From NCBI GenBank assembly GCA_031082125.1, contig JAVHLM010000003.1, forward strand, positions 224,842 through 288,841: DNA of 64,000 nt, written 5' to 3'. The position numbers and the translations under genes were made by a program. Below are positions 25,791-33,591 of this stretch, piece by piece. The DNA is from Candidatus Eremiobacterota bacterium (GTDB lineage: Bacteria > Vulcanimicrobiota > CADAWZ01 > Ess09-12). Position 1 is the first letter of the stretch, and the number at the start of each line of letters is the position of its first letter. Under the pieces are notes generated by a model, which ran no database searches, was not told where the DNA came from, and saw only the letters and a list, made by a program, of their open reading frames with translations.

Positions 25791-26324
25791 TCAGGCCATC
25801 AGCTCATCTTTCACGGTGGCAAGATAAGGCAGGTTCCTGAAGCGCTGCTTGTAATCAAGGCCGTAGCCCACGATGAATTTATTGGGAATAGTGAAGCCGA
25901 TGTAATCCGGCGTGACCGCCACTTTCCTTCTCGCGGGCTTGTCAAAGAGGGTGCATATCTTCAGGCTTGCCGGCTTCCTGAGAAGAAGGGCTTCCTTTAT
26001 CTGAAAGAGCGTGTACCCCTCGTCAACAATATCTTCTACAATAATGATATGCTTACCTTCAATGGGGTAATCGAGGTCCTTGATGATCCTGAGCTGGCCG
26101 GGACGGTCCGCATAGCCGTACCGTGTCACCACGATAAAATCGATGGTGGCATTGATGTCAAGGGTCCTGGTGAGATCAGCAAGAAAGATCACCGCTCCGC
26201 GCAACAGCACGATAATGATGAGCTCCTCATTGGCATAATCGGCGGAAATCTCTTTTCCCAGCTCTTCTATCCTATGCCTCATCTCCTCTTCCGTGTAGAG
26301 AATCTCTGCAAGCTCAGGGTGCAT
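25791..26324 (-). CDS. hpt: Hypoxanthine phosphoribosyltransferase (copy 2, divergent PRPP loop)
   Basis: 177 residues from ATG 26324, chosen because GAGGAG lies 8 nt upstream; the frame also offers ATG 26330 and GTG 26333, which are too close. The fold and end (VGYGLDYKQRFRNLPY) match Hpt, but the PRPP loop reads VEDIVDEGYT where the other copy has VEDIVDTGLT. Position between tilS and ftsH is the conserved one in Firmicutes. Glu in place of Thr/Ser beside the catalytic Asp may change activity or substrate. Confidence 0.9.
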   Translation of the reverse strand: MHPELAEILYTEEEMRHRIEELGKEISADYANEELIIIVLLRGAVIFLADLTRTLDINATIDFIVVTRYGYADRPGQLRIIKDLDYPIEGKHIIIVEDIVDEGYTLFQIKEALLLRKPASLKICTLFDKPARRKVAVTPDYIGFTIPNKFIVGYGLDYKQRFRNLPYLATVKDELMA

Positions 26325-26329
26325 CTTCA

Positions 26330-27757
26330 TCACTCCTCACAGAACCGTACTTTATGAGAGCTTCCCGGCAAGGCAGATACGCACAGCATCCTCGAAGTAT
26401 TCCCCGTCACCCTGAAACGCCCGTCGGCTCTGTAGCCGACGACCCAGAGCAACTGCCCCGCCGAGTCCACCACAAGAGGGATTGAATCCCTCATCTCTCT
26501 TTCTATTTTAAGGTCAATGAAGAAATCCTTTATTTTTTTCTCTCCCTCCATCCCGAAGGGAAAAAACCGGTCGCCATCGCGGCGCGTCCTCACAAAGAGA
26601 GGAATCGTGAGCTTCTCCAGGTCAAAATAGGCCTTCATGGGCGTCGGTTCGATACAAAAGGGCTCCCCTTCACACACCTCGGCGGTGAGTCGGAGCCTGT
26701 GCCCGGGAAGATCGAGGGCTCCTGGAACCTCAAGAATCACAGGGTCCCTGAGGGCGCCCGGCCCTGCACTCCCCACTCCCTTGGCAAAAATGCGGAAGGC
26801 TCCATACCCTTTTTTCCCCTTGAGCCCGCCCGGGAGAGACACCTCAGCGCCTGTCCTGCCCTCAAGGCAGTCAAGGAGCTGCTCGCTGTGCTCAAAGGCT
26901 ATATCTTCAAGATCGCCCTTTATCTTTTCAATTCCCTTTCTCATAAGCCTCCTCTTCAGTGCACGGGGAAGGGGGACGAGGGAAGAGAGCCTGAAGGAGG
27001 CTTCGCCTTCCCTGCACTCGGCATATTCACTGAAGAGCGCTTCGGCAATGCCCTCGAGGAGCGAATGGTCTTCAGCGGCGACCTGCCCGAGATGGGAAAG
27101 GGCCTCGCTGATGCGGGGATTATAGTGCTCTTCCATGAGAGGGATCAGCTCATTTCTCATGCGGTTCCTTGTGAAGTCCCTGTTCTCGTTTGAGCTGTCA
27201 TGCCGCCATGGTTGCCCTTGGGAGGCCAGAAAGGCCTTGATCTCCTCCCGCCTCACCTCCAGGAAGGGCCGGATAAAAAGCCCCTCCCTGTGAGGGGAAA
27301 TCCCTGCAAGCCCCCTGTAGCCCGCACCTCTGATTATTTTCATAAGCACCGTCTCCGCCTGATCATCAAGATGGTGGGCCGTTGCCACCTTCGCTGCCCC
27401 TAGAATCCTGGCATAGCGACGAAAAAGAGTGTACCGCACGAGCCGGCCCGCCTGCTCAAGAGAAAGCCCCTGTTCCCTGGCGAACAGGGGGACATCTGCA
27501 TTGAGAATTAATGCCGGGACACCGAGGCCGGCTGCATAGGAGGCCGTGAATTCCGCATCGGCATCAGAATCACTGCCCCTTGTGCGGTGATTCACATGGA
27601 TACAGAGGAGCTTCAAGGGAAGCCATCTCTTCACCAGGCAGAAAAAATAGAGAAGGGCAACGGAATCGGCTCCCCCGGAGACAGCCACCATGAGCTTTTC
27701 CCGGGAGCCTATCAGGCGATGCTTCTTTATTGTGGCAAGAACCCGCTCTGCAAACAT
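26330..27757 (-). CDS. tilS: tRNA(Ile)-lysidine synthase
   Basis: 475 residues. It attaches lysine to C34 of tRNA-Ile(CAU) so that it reads AUA instead of AUG; essential in bacteria that use this tRNA. N-terminal PP-loop AVSGGADSVAL (near 27), then HVNHRTRGSDSDAD, TAHHLDDQAET and GAGYRGLAGI, followed by TilS substrate-binding and C-terminal domains. It lies 45 bp downstream of a CAU tRNA with no terminator between, so both may be one transcript. ATG 27757 preferred over TTG 27760; no clear ribosome site is seen. Its stop overlaps the hpt region. Confidence 0.96.
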   Translation of the reverse strand: MFAERVLATIKKHRLIGSREKLMVAVSGGADSVALLYFFCLVKRWLPLKLLCIHVNHRTRGSDSDADAEFTASYAAGLGVPALILNADVPLFAREQGLSLEQAGRLVRYTLFRRYARILGAAKVATAHHLDDQAETVLMKIIRGAGYRGLAGISPHREGLFIRPFLEVRREEIKAFLASQGQPWRHDSSNENRDFTRNRMRNELIPLMEEHYNPRISEALSHLGQVAAEDHSLLEGIAEALFSEYAECREGEASFRLSSLVPLPRALKRRLMRKGIEKIKGDLEDIAFEHSEQLLDCLEGRTGAEVSLPGGLKGKKGYGAFRIFAKGVGSAGPGALRDPVILEVPGALDLPGHRLRLTAEVCEGEPFCIEPTPMKAYFDLEKLTIPLFVRTRRDGDRFFPFGMEGEKKIKDFFIDLKIEREMRDSIPLVVDSAGQLLWVVGYRADGRFRVTGNTSRMLCVSALPGSSHKVRFCEE

Positions 27758-27802
27758 CAAAAGAAGAATGATATGGGGAACATTTCTGGAGAGAAACAGG
27801 AG

Positions 27803-27875
27803 TGGCGGCGGAGGGATTCGAACCCCCGACCAAGGGCTTATGAGTCCCCTGCTCTGCCACCTGAGCTACGCCGCC
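27803..27875 (-). tRNA. tRNA with CAU anticodon (Ile2 or elongator Met)
   Basis: 73 nt on the minus strand. Acceptor GGCGGCG pairs with CGCCGCC, D stem GCTC/GAGC, anticodon loop CTCATAA with anticodon CAT, T arm GGGGG-TTCGAAT-CCCTC. Discriminator A; the 3' CCA is not encoded (CTC follows). The anticodon stem has an A31-G39 mismatch. The variable region CTTGGTC resembles tRNA-Ile2 of E. coli, while the acceptor resembles many elongator Met tRNAs, so identity is not settled. It sits directly before tilS, whose product modifies Ile2(CAU). Confidence 0.9.
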
Positions 27876-27909
27876 ATGCACTCCTTGGTTTGTTATTCCA
27901 GTGATACTT

Positions 27910-27937
27910 ATTATAATGAACAAAATAAAAAAGTCAA
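27910..27937 (-). promoter_or_regulatory. Promoter for tRNA-CAU and probably tilS-hpt-ftsH
   Basis: Minus strand TTGACT (27937-27932), 16 bp, TATAAT (27915-27910). Predicted start near 27903, about 28 nt before the tRNA. Divergent from the rpsU promoter. Confidence 0.75.
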
Positions 27938-27949
27938 TAGACCCCTCTC

Positions 27950-27978
27950 TTGACATCTTGTGAAGAATGACCTATAAT
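27950..27978 (+). promoter_or_regulatory. Perfect consensus promoter for rpsU operon
   Basis: TTGACA (27950-27955), 17 bp, TATAAT (27973-27978). It is a full consensus match, fitting a highly expressed ribosomal-protein gene 60 bp downstream. Confidence 0.85.
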
Positions 27979-28037
27979 GAATCACATAACTATAGTCCCC
28001 CGTATAAAAAGCATCCTAACCGTGAGGGGGTGATCAA

Positions 28038-28211
28038 ATGGAAACACGCGTGGGAGAAGGCGAATCAATCGATTCTGCTCTCAAGAGATTCCGCAGGCAA
28101 TGTCAGCGCGATGGCATTCTTTCAGAGTGGAAAAAACGCGAGCATTATGAAAAGCCAAGCGTAAAAAGAAAGAAAAAGTCTGAAGCCGCAAGAAGAAGAA
28201 GATCCGGCTAA
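28038..28211 (+). CDS. rpsU: 30S ribosomal protein S21
   Basis: 57 residues: starts [20 protein letters not shown], has [16 protein letters not shown] and ends in a basic tail [11 protein letters not shown], the standard S21 pattern. S21 binds near the 16S 3' end and helps initiation. GAGGGGG lies 7 nt before ATG 28038. A perfect hairpin follows the stop. It begins the rpsU-yqeY-pgpH-ybeY-dgkA cluster known from Firmicutes. Confidence 0.95.
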   Translation: METRVGEGESIDSALKRFRRQCQRDGILSEWKKREHYEKPSVKRKKKSEAARRRRSG

Positions 28212-28247
28212 AGACATTTAGATGGTTTATCACAACTATTACCTTAA

Positions 28248-28276
28248 AAGAAGCCACATCATTGATGTGGCTTCTT
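28248..28276 (+). terminator. Hairpin after rpsU
   Basis: AAGAAGCCACATC (28248-28260) pairs perfectly with GATGTGGCTTCTT (28264-28276) across a 3-nt loop. The following sequence (ATCAGC) is poor in T, so it may attenuate rather than end transcription, lowering yqeY relative to rpsU. It could also stabilise the rpsU mRNA 3' end. Confidence 0.6.
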
Positions 28277-28369
28277 ATCAGCTTACTGTATGCCCTGCCA
28301 GCACAGAGCCTCACCGCTTTAAAAAAGCCCAACTGTCAGCAGAAATTTGGTAAAAAGGGGATGTACCCG

Positions 28370-28828
28370 ATGAGTTTCACCGAAATGCTCTCTTCTGAGA
28401 TGAAAGAAGCCATGAAAAGCAAGGATGCCCTCAGGCTTTCAGTAATCCGCCTTTTTAAGTCGGAAATCACCAACGAGGAGAAACGGCAGGCCCGCCTTCT
28501 CGAAGAGGCTGAGGTCCTGGAGATCTTCAAGAAGGAGATGAAAAAGAGAAACGATGCCATCGATGCCTTTAAAAAGGGAGGCCGCAATGAGCTCGCCGAG
28601 AAAGAGGAGAAGGAGCTCCACATCCTCAGGAGCCTCTCGCCCACTCCCCTTGAAACCCTCACAGAAGACCAGGTGAGAGAGATGGTAAGGGAGATCGTCG
28701 CCTCTTTTCCTGAAGGTGAAAAACCTCAGATGGGGAAAATCATGCCTCTCGTGCTCCCCAGGACCAGAGACAAGATTGACGGAAAGACAGTGAACAGGAT
28801 CGTCCGCGAGCTTTTGGGGTCGGCATAA
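28370..28828 (+). CDS. yqeY: GatB/YqeY domain protein
   Basis: 152 residues, normal for YqeY. Helical protein sharing the tail domain of GatB; the pattern MKSKDALRLSVIRLFKSEI, KRNDAIDAFKKGGR and MGKIMPLVLPRT is diagnostic. It is thought to bind tRNA or act in translation fidelity; the exact role is unknown. ATG 28370 chosen because AAAAAGGGG ends 9 nt upstream; the open frame extends to 28262 through the hairpin. rpsU-yqeY order is conserved. Confidence 0.93.
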   Translation: MSFTEMLSSEMKEAMKSKDALRLSVIRLFKSEITNEEKRQARLLEEAEVLEIFKKEMKKRNDAIDAFKKGGRNELAEKEEKELHILRSLSPTPLETLTEDQVREMVREIVASFPEGEKPQMGKIMPLVLPRTRDKIDGKTVNRIVRELLGSA

Positions 28829-28850
28829 CCAGTCCAGGAGTGAATGAGAC

Positions 28851-30998
28851 GTGAGTTTCTTCGACAGGCTGAAAAAGACGCTCTCAACGAAAATAAGGAA
28901 CAAGGCAACGATAGACACCCTTATGTTCCTCTTTATCTGGATTACCCTCACCTCCCTTCTCTCGGTGAACTATTTTCCCTTCAAGCCGCTCTCGATATCT
29001 GACGTGGCCCCCTTTGACATCGCCGCTCCACGATCCATCGAGAAGGAGGACAAGGCCGGCACCGAAGAGGCCAAAATGAAGGCGGCCAAAGAAGTAAACA
29101 CTGTTTACAGCATCGATACCACAATCAACGCGAAAGTGCTCAAGAGCATCGAGGATTCGTTCGCAGGAATCGCCGAGATCCAGAAGGTCATCAAGGGAGA
29201 TCTCCAGGACGGCAGGGATGAGGCAGTCCTGGAGATCCGCCAGAAAATCCCCATCCCCATGGCGGAAAAAACTTACACCACCCTCATGAATGCCGATCCT
29301 GAATTCCTGGAAAATAACATGAAGCTCACCGTCATGAATATTATCCGCGGCGAGATGGAAAAGGGCATCAAGGATGAGACGCTTATGATCTCGATAAAGA
29401 AGGCAAGGGAGAAAGCCTCGGCCCTCAGAATTCCCTCCGACTACATCGCCGCGATTTCAGATATGCTGGGTAACGCCATGAAGCCCAACATCATCGTTGA
29501 CTGGAACGCCACCATCAGGGAGCAGCAGAGAAGGATTGCCGAGGTGAAGCCCATCACCTTTGAGATCCCCAAGGGCCAGATTATCATCAGGAAAGGTGAG
29601 CTGGTCACCCCCAAGCAGATTGAGATACTCGAGGAGATGGGCATCTACAGGCCCAACATTGACATAGAGGGCCTTGCGGGGGCTGCCATCCTCGTGGTGA
29701 TAGTCATTCTTATCGTGCTCCAGTACCTGAAGCAGCACCAGCCCAAGATTTTCCAGGATGACCGCCTTCTCTTTCTGCTGAGCATCATCGTCGTGGCCGT
29801 TGCCGTCATCTCCCGGTGGTCCACAAAGATATCCGGCTTCCTCACGCCCATTGCAACGGCTTCAATCCTCGTGACCATGCTGATGGATTACCGCCTTGCC
29901 CTTTTTATTACAGCATTCCTGAGCATACTTATCTCCATATTCACCGGCAACATCGCTCCCGGGGCCGTGGCCCTGATTACCGGCACCGTGGCCGTCCTGA
30001 GCGTTTCAAAAGTGACCCGGAGGTGGGATCTTATCACGGCCACCCTGATCGTCGTCGTGACCAACATTCTCTCGGCAGGCGTCTTCAGCCTCATCAACAA
30101 GGAATCCCTCAAGATGATATCGATAAACTCCTTCATATGGGGAGGCCTCAACGGGACCTTTTCCTGCCTTGTGGCGATCGGCGCCATGCTCTTCATCGAG
30201 AACCTCTTCTCCATCACCACCAATATAAAGCTTCTCGAGCTCTCAAACCCCGCAGAGCCTCTCCTGCAGCGCCTCCTCATCGAGGCGCCCGGCACCTACC
30301 ACCACAGCATCATAGTGGGAAACCTCGCCGAGTCTGCCGCGCAGGCCGTGGGAGCCGATCCTCTCCTCTCGAGAGTGGGAGCCTATTACCATGACGTGGG
30401 AAAGCTGAAAAGACCCTATCTTTTCATCGAAAACCAGCTTGGCATGGAAAATCCCCATGAGAAGCTGGCTCCGTCCCTCAGCACCCTCATCATCATATCC
30501 CATGTCAAATACGGCCTGGAGCTTGCCAAGCAGTACCAGCTCCCCGAGCCGATAACGGATATCATCGTGCAGCACCATGGCACCTCGCTGGTGGCCTACT
30601 TCTATCACCAGGCCAAGATGAAATGCACCGAGTCAATCATTGAAGAGGATTTCCGCTACCACGGCCCGAAGCCGAAAACCAAGGAGGCCGCCCTCATCAT
30701 GATAGCCGACTCGATAGAGGCTGCCGCCCGCTCCCTCTCACAGCCCAACACCAACAGGATTGAGAACCTCGTCACGCAGATCATCAATGACATGCTCAAG
30801 GACGGCCAGCTTGACGAGTGCGAGCTCTCCTTCAAGAACATCAACGACCTCAAGAAGTCATTCATAAAGACCATGAACGGCATGTATCACACGCGTATAG
30901 AATACCCTGAAAAAATCGAGAAAGACATCTCAGACGCGGCAAAGGTAAGAAAGCTCTATACCTTTGCGAAGCCGACCAACAAGCTTTCTCAAAAGTAG
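28851..30998 (+). CDS. 7TM-HD domain c-di-AMP phosphodiesterase (PgpH-like)
   Basis: 715 residues. N-terminal membrane helix (TLMFLFIWITLTSLLSV), an extracytoplasmic 7TMR-HDED domain to ~275, about seven membrane segments (~280-470), then an HD domain with HHSIIVGNLAE, YYHDVGKLKRP and QHHGTS. PgpH-type enzymes hydrolyse cyclic di-AMP to pApA. The same position, upstream of ybeY, is seen in Firmicutes. GTG start at 28851, AGGAG 10 nt upstream. Implies c-di-AMP signalling in this organism, though no cyclase is in the window. Confidence 0.93.
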   Translation: MSFFDRLKKTLSTKIRNKATIDTLMFLFIWITLTSLLSVNYFPFKPLSISDVAPFDIAAPRSIEKEDKAGTEEAKMKAAKEVNTVYSIDTTINAKVLKSIEDSFAGIAEIQKVIKGDLQDGRDEAVLEIRQKIPIPMAEKTYTTLMNADPEFLENNMKLTVMNIIRGEMEKGIKDETLMISIKKAREKASALRIPSDYIAAISDMLGNAMKPNIIVDWNATIREQQRRIAEVKPITFEIPKGQIIIRKGELVTPKQIEILEEMGIYRPNIDIEGLAGAAILVVIVILIVLQYLKQHQPKIFQDDRLLFLLSIIVVAVAVISRWSTKISGFLTPIATASILVTMLMDYRLALFITAFLSILISIFTGNIAPGAVALITGTVAVLSVSKVTRRWDLITATLIVVVTNILSAGVFSLINKESLKMISINSFIWGGLNGTFSCLVAIGAMLFIENLFSITTNIKLLELSNPAEPLLQRLLIEAPGTYHHSIIVGNLAESAAQAVGADPLLSRVGAYYHDVGKLKRPYLFIENQLGMENPHEKLAPSLSTLIIISHVKYGLELAKQYQLPEPITDIIVQHHGTSLVAYFYHQAKMKCTESIIEEDFRYHGPKPKTKEAALIMIADSIEAAARSLSQPNTNRIENLVTQIINDMLKDGQLDECELSFKNINDLKKSFIKTMNGMYHTRIEYPEKIEKDISDAAKVRKLYTFAKPTNKLSQK

Positions 30999-31013
30999 AC
31001 CGGGGGATGGAAG

Positions 31014-31490
31014 ATGACAACGATAAAAATTCTCGTGGACACTGAAGGCTCACCAAAGGGGCGCTTCAAGACCTTTGCGCGGACCATCGCAAAAAAAATT
31101 CTGGAAGAGCTCTCTCTTCCCTTTCCCTGCGAGCTCTCCCTCATGCTGGTCGATGACGAGACCATCAGAAGGCTCAACAGGGAGCACAGAGGAAAGGACA
31201 CCCCGACTGACGTGCTTGCCTTCCCTATGGAAGAAGGCCATAAGATGCTCCTGCCCCCGGGGAAAGGGGTCCGCAGGCTTCTCGGCGACGTGGTGATCTC
31301 TCTGGAAACTGCCCGCCGCCAGGCAGAGGAGCATTCTCACCCGGTAAAAAGGGAACTGGCAATCCTCATTGCCCATGGAATACTTCACCTGAGGGGATAT
31401 GACGACGATAAGCCGGGAGAACGCGCGGCGATGGAAAAGCGCTCGGGGGAGCTTTTGGAATCGCCTGCAGTATCCTCATCCATCCCGTAG
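31014..31490 (+). CDS. ybeY: Endoribonuclease YbeY, with third zinc ligand changed to Asp
   Basis: 158 residues. YbeY is a single-strand RNase needed for 16S rRNA 3' maturation. TPTDVLAFP and LGDVVIS are canonical. The zinc motif reads HGILHLRGYDD: H121 and H125 are kept, but the third position (H in GYDH) is Asp131, codon GAC. Asp can bind zinc, so activity may persist. It starts 15 bp after the HD protein and is followed by dgkA, as in Firmicutes (ybeY-dgkA). Confidence 0.92.
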   Translation: MTTIKILVDTEGSPKGRFKTFARTIAKKILEELSLPFPCELSLMLVDDETIRRLNREHRGKDTPTDVLAFPMEEGHKMLLPPGKGVRRLLGDVVISLETARRQAEEHSHPVKRELAILIAHGILHLRGYDDDKPGERAAMEKRSGELLESPAVSSSIP

Positions 31491-31503
31491 CCTGAAAAAT
31501 CCT

Positions 31504-32226
31504 ATGAAACAGCCGCCGATTCTGGATACGATAAACTGCGCCATCAACGGGCTGATTTATGCCCTCAAGACGGAGAGGAACCTCAAGATTCATGTGGTTA
31601 TCGCCATCCTGGTGCTCCTCACCTGCCTGTGGATCGATATTGACCGGAGCGACCTGATGTTCATATTCTTCTCCATCACCCTGGTCCTCATGGCAGAGAC
31701 ATTCAACACGGCCGTGGAGGCCATCGTGAACCTCCTCACGCTCTCTCACCACCCCCTCGCAAAAATTGCAAAAGATGTCTCTGCAGGCGCCGTCCTCGTC
31801 ACCACGGTAAACGCCCTCGCTGCCGGCTATCTGATCATTCTTCCCGCCATAAAAAAGCCAATTCTGAGCGATGTGATAAACAAGATAAAGCAGCAGTACA
31901 CCCATGCCATAGTCATTCTGATAGTACTTATCCTTATTGTGGTGATGATCTTTAAATCCATGGGGGGAAGGGGGAGCTTTACAAGGGGAGGGATTGTGAG
32001 CGGCCACGCGGCGCTCGCCTTTGCCGCAAGCACCGCGATCCTGTGCATCACAAGGAACGTACTAGCCACGTCACTTGCCTTCATGCTGGCCCTCCTTGTG
32101 GCGCAGAGCCGTGTGGAGGCGAAATTTCACCGCTGGCTGGAAGTGGTGCTGGGAGCCCTTATCGGTATCCTTGCAAGCCTCGTGGTCTTCGCCCTCTTTT
32201 CGAACCTGAAGCTCATTTTTCTCTGA
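31504..32226 (+). CDS. Diacylglycerol/undecaprenol kinase fused to PAP2 phosphatase
   Basis: 240 residues from ATG 31504; the open frame goes back to 31399 over ybeY without a site. Residues ~1-115 are a DgkA-type membrane kinase (AETFNTAVEAIVN, KIAKDVSAGAVLV). Residues ~135-240 are a PAP2-type lipid phosphatase with SGHAALAFA and SR-x5-H (AQSRVEAKFHRWLE). The first PAP2 motif is not clear. One polypeptide would carry both a kinase and a phosphatase for lipid carriers such as undecaprenol/undecaprenyl phosphate. Such DgkA-PAP2 fusions exist elsewhere; substrates here are inferred. Confidence 0.88.
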   Translation: MKQPPILDTINCAINGLIYALKTERNLKIHVVIAILVLLTCLWIDIDRSDLMFIFFSITLVLMAETFNTAVEAIVNLLTLSHHPLAKIAKDVSAGAVLVTTVNALAAGYLIILPAIKKPILSDVINKIKQQYTHAIVILIVLILIVVMIFKSMGGRGSFTRGGIVSGHAALAFAASTAILCITRNVLATSLAFMLALLVAQSRVEAKFHRWLEVVLGALIGILASLVVFALFSNLKLIFL

Positions 32227-32233
32227 GCCCTCT

Positions 32234-32262
32234 TTCACAATTTTGCCTCCATATGGTATAAT
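32234..32262 (+). promoter_or_regulatory. Extended -10 promoter for the CBS-domain gene
   Basis: TTCACA (32234-32239), 17 bp, TATAAT (32257-32262) with TGG just upstream. It lies between the dgkA-PAP2 stop and the TTG start at 32290, giving a leader of about 20 nt. Confidence 0.65.
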
Positions 32263-32289
32263 AGGACTGGAAAGTGAGGACGATATTTT

Positions 32290-33591
32290 TTGGACGACTC
32301 TGAATCGCACCTGCTACTGGTGATTGTCCCTCTGTTAATCCTGGTAGCAATGGCATCGATAGTACATACTACTTTACTTCTCATCAATAGGTCGAGGCTC
32401 AAGCAGCTTGTCGGGGAAGAGATAGAAAACGCTGAACTCCTCAGCGAACTTCTCAATACTTCCCTTGATGTGGTGCTTATTGTAAAGATTCTTCACGGGG
32501 TGCTCATCCTCATGCTGGGAATCGCCGTGGGGTTCTGGGCAAAAGAGGCCTCGTCGCTCCCCGTTCTGTCAATTCTGGGAATTATTGCGCTCGTCGTGAT
32601 CTTTTTCATCCTCGCTGAGCTCATCCCATGGGAAGTGATCCCCGGCAAGGCCGAAAAAATAGCATTGAAGATGACGCGCCTTCTCTTACTCGCCAGGAAG
32701 ATCTCCACTCCTTTCCTCAAGGTCTTTCTTTTCATGATCTCGCCAATCACCAGGATCTATGGCAAAAAGGATTCCAAGGGGACCGTCACGGAGGACGACC
32801 TGAAAATGATGGTGGAAGAGGCTTCAGAGCAGGGAATTCTTGAAGAAGAAGAAAAAGAGATGATCCACAGCGTTTTTGAGCTCTCCAACACCATAGCGAA
32901 GGAGATCATGGTCCCCCGCCTGGACATGGTGTCAGTGGAGCTGAAGACACCTCTCACCAAGGTGCTTGACACGGCGATGAGCCATGGCTATTCCAGAATC
33001 CCTGTCTATGAGGACTCAATTGACAGGGTCGTGGGTATTGTCCATACCAAGGACCTCCTTGCCCTGCTGAATGAGAAAAAAATGGACATGCCCCTCAAGG
33101 AGATCATAAGGCCCGCCTTTTTTATCCCCGGAAGCAAGCGGATTGACGAGATGCTCCGGGAGATGCAGAAGGAAAAGATAGCCATGGCAATCGTGGTGGA
33201 CGAATATGGAGGCACCGACGGCCTGGTGACTATAGAGGACATCATAGAGGAGATCGTCGGGGAGATCACTGACGAGTATGACAAGGATATCACGCCCGTA
33301 GAGGAGATGGACGACGGCACCTATCTCATCGATGCCAAGACCATTATCGAGGATGTAAACGACCAGCTTGACATTTCGCTTCCCACCGAGGAATTCGAGA
33401 CAATCGGCGGTTATGTGTATGGGCTCACGGGTCATATTCCCACGGCGGGGGAGACACTCCACACCGACGGCATCACCATCACGGTGGAAAAGATCCTGCG
33501 CCAGAGGATCACAAAGCTCAGGATTAAAAAGGATGTACAGGAGCCTGCCACACCCGTCAGGGGCAGCAGGGAATCCACCTGGGCACCCTAG
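32290..33591 (+). CDS. CNNM/CorC-type membrane protein with CBS pair
   Basis: 433 residues. N-terminal DUF21/CNNM membrane domain (helices ~8-28, ~60-80, ~85-105, ~135-150), two CBS domains (~200-320; IMVPRLDMVSVE, VVDEYGGTDGLVTIEDIIEEIVGEI) and a C-terminal CorC/HlyC transporter-associated domain. Homologues mediate Mg or other cation transport and bind ATP at the CBS pair; older names call them hemolysins. TTG start at 32290 with GTGAGGA about 9 nt upstream. Ends 4 bp into the convergent dehydrogenase gene. Confidence 0.92.
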   Translation: MDDSESHLLLVIVPLLILVAMASIVHTTLLLINRSRLKQLVGEEIENAELLSELLNTSLDVVLIVKILHGVLILMLGIAVGFWAKEASSLPVLSILGIIALVVIFFILAELIPWEVIPGKAEKIALKMTRLLLLARKISTPFLKVFLFMISPITRIYGKKDSKGTVTEDDLKMMVEEASEQGILEEEEKEMIHSVFELSNTIAKEIMVPRLDMVSVELKTPLTKVLDTAMSHGYSRIPVYEDSIDRVVGIVHTKDLLALLNEKKMDMPLKEIIRPAFFIPGSKRIDEMLREMQKEKIAMAIVVDEYGGTDGLVTIEDIIEEIVGEITDEYDKDITPVEEMDDGTYLIDAKTIIEDVNDQLDISLPTEEFETIGGYVYGLTGHIPTAGETLHTDGITITVEKILRQRITKLRIKKDVQEPATPVRGSRESTWAP

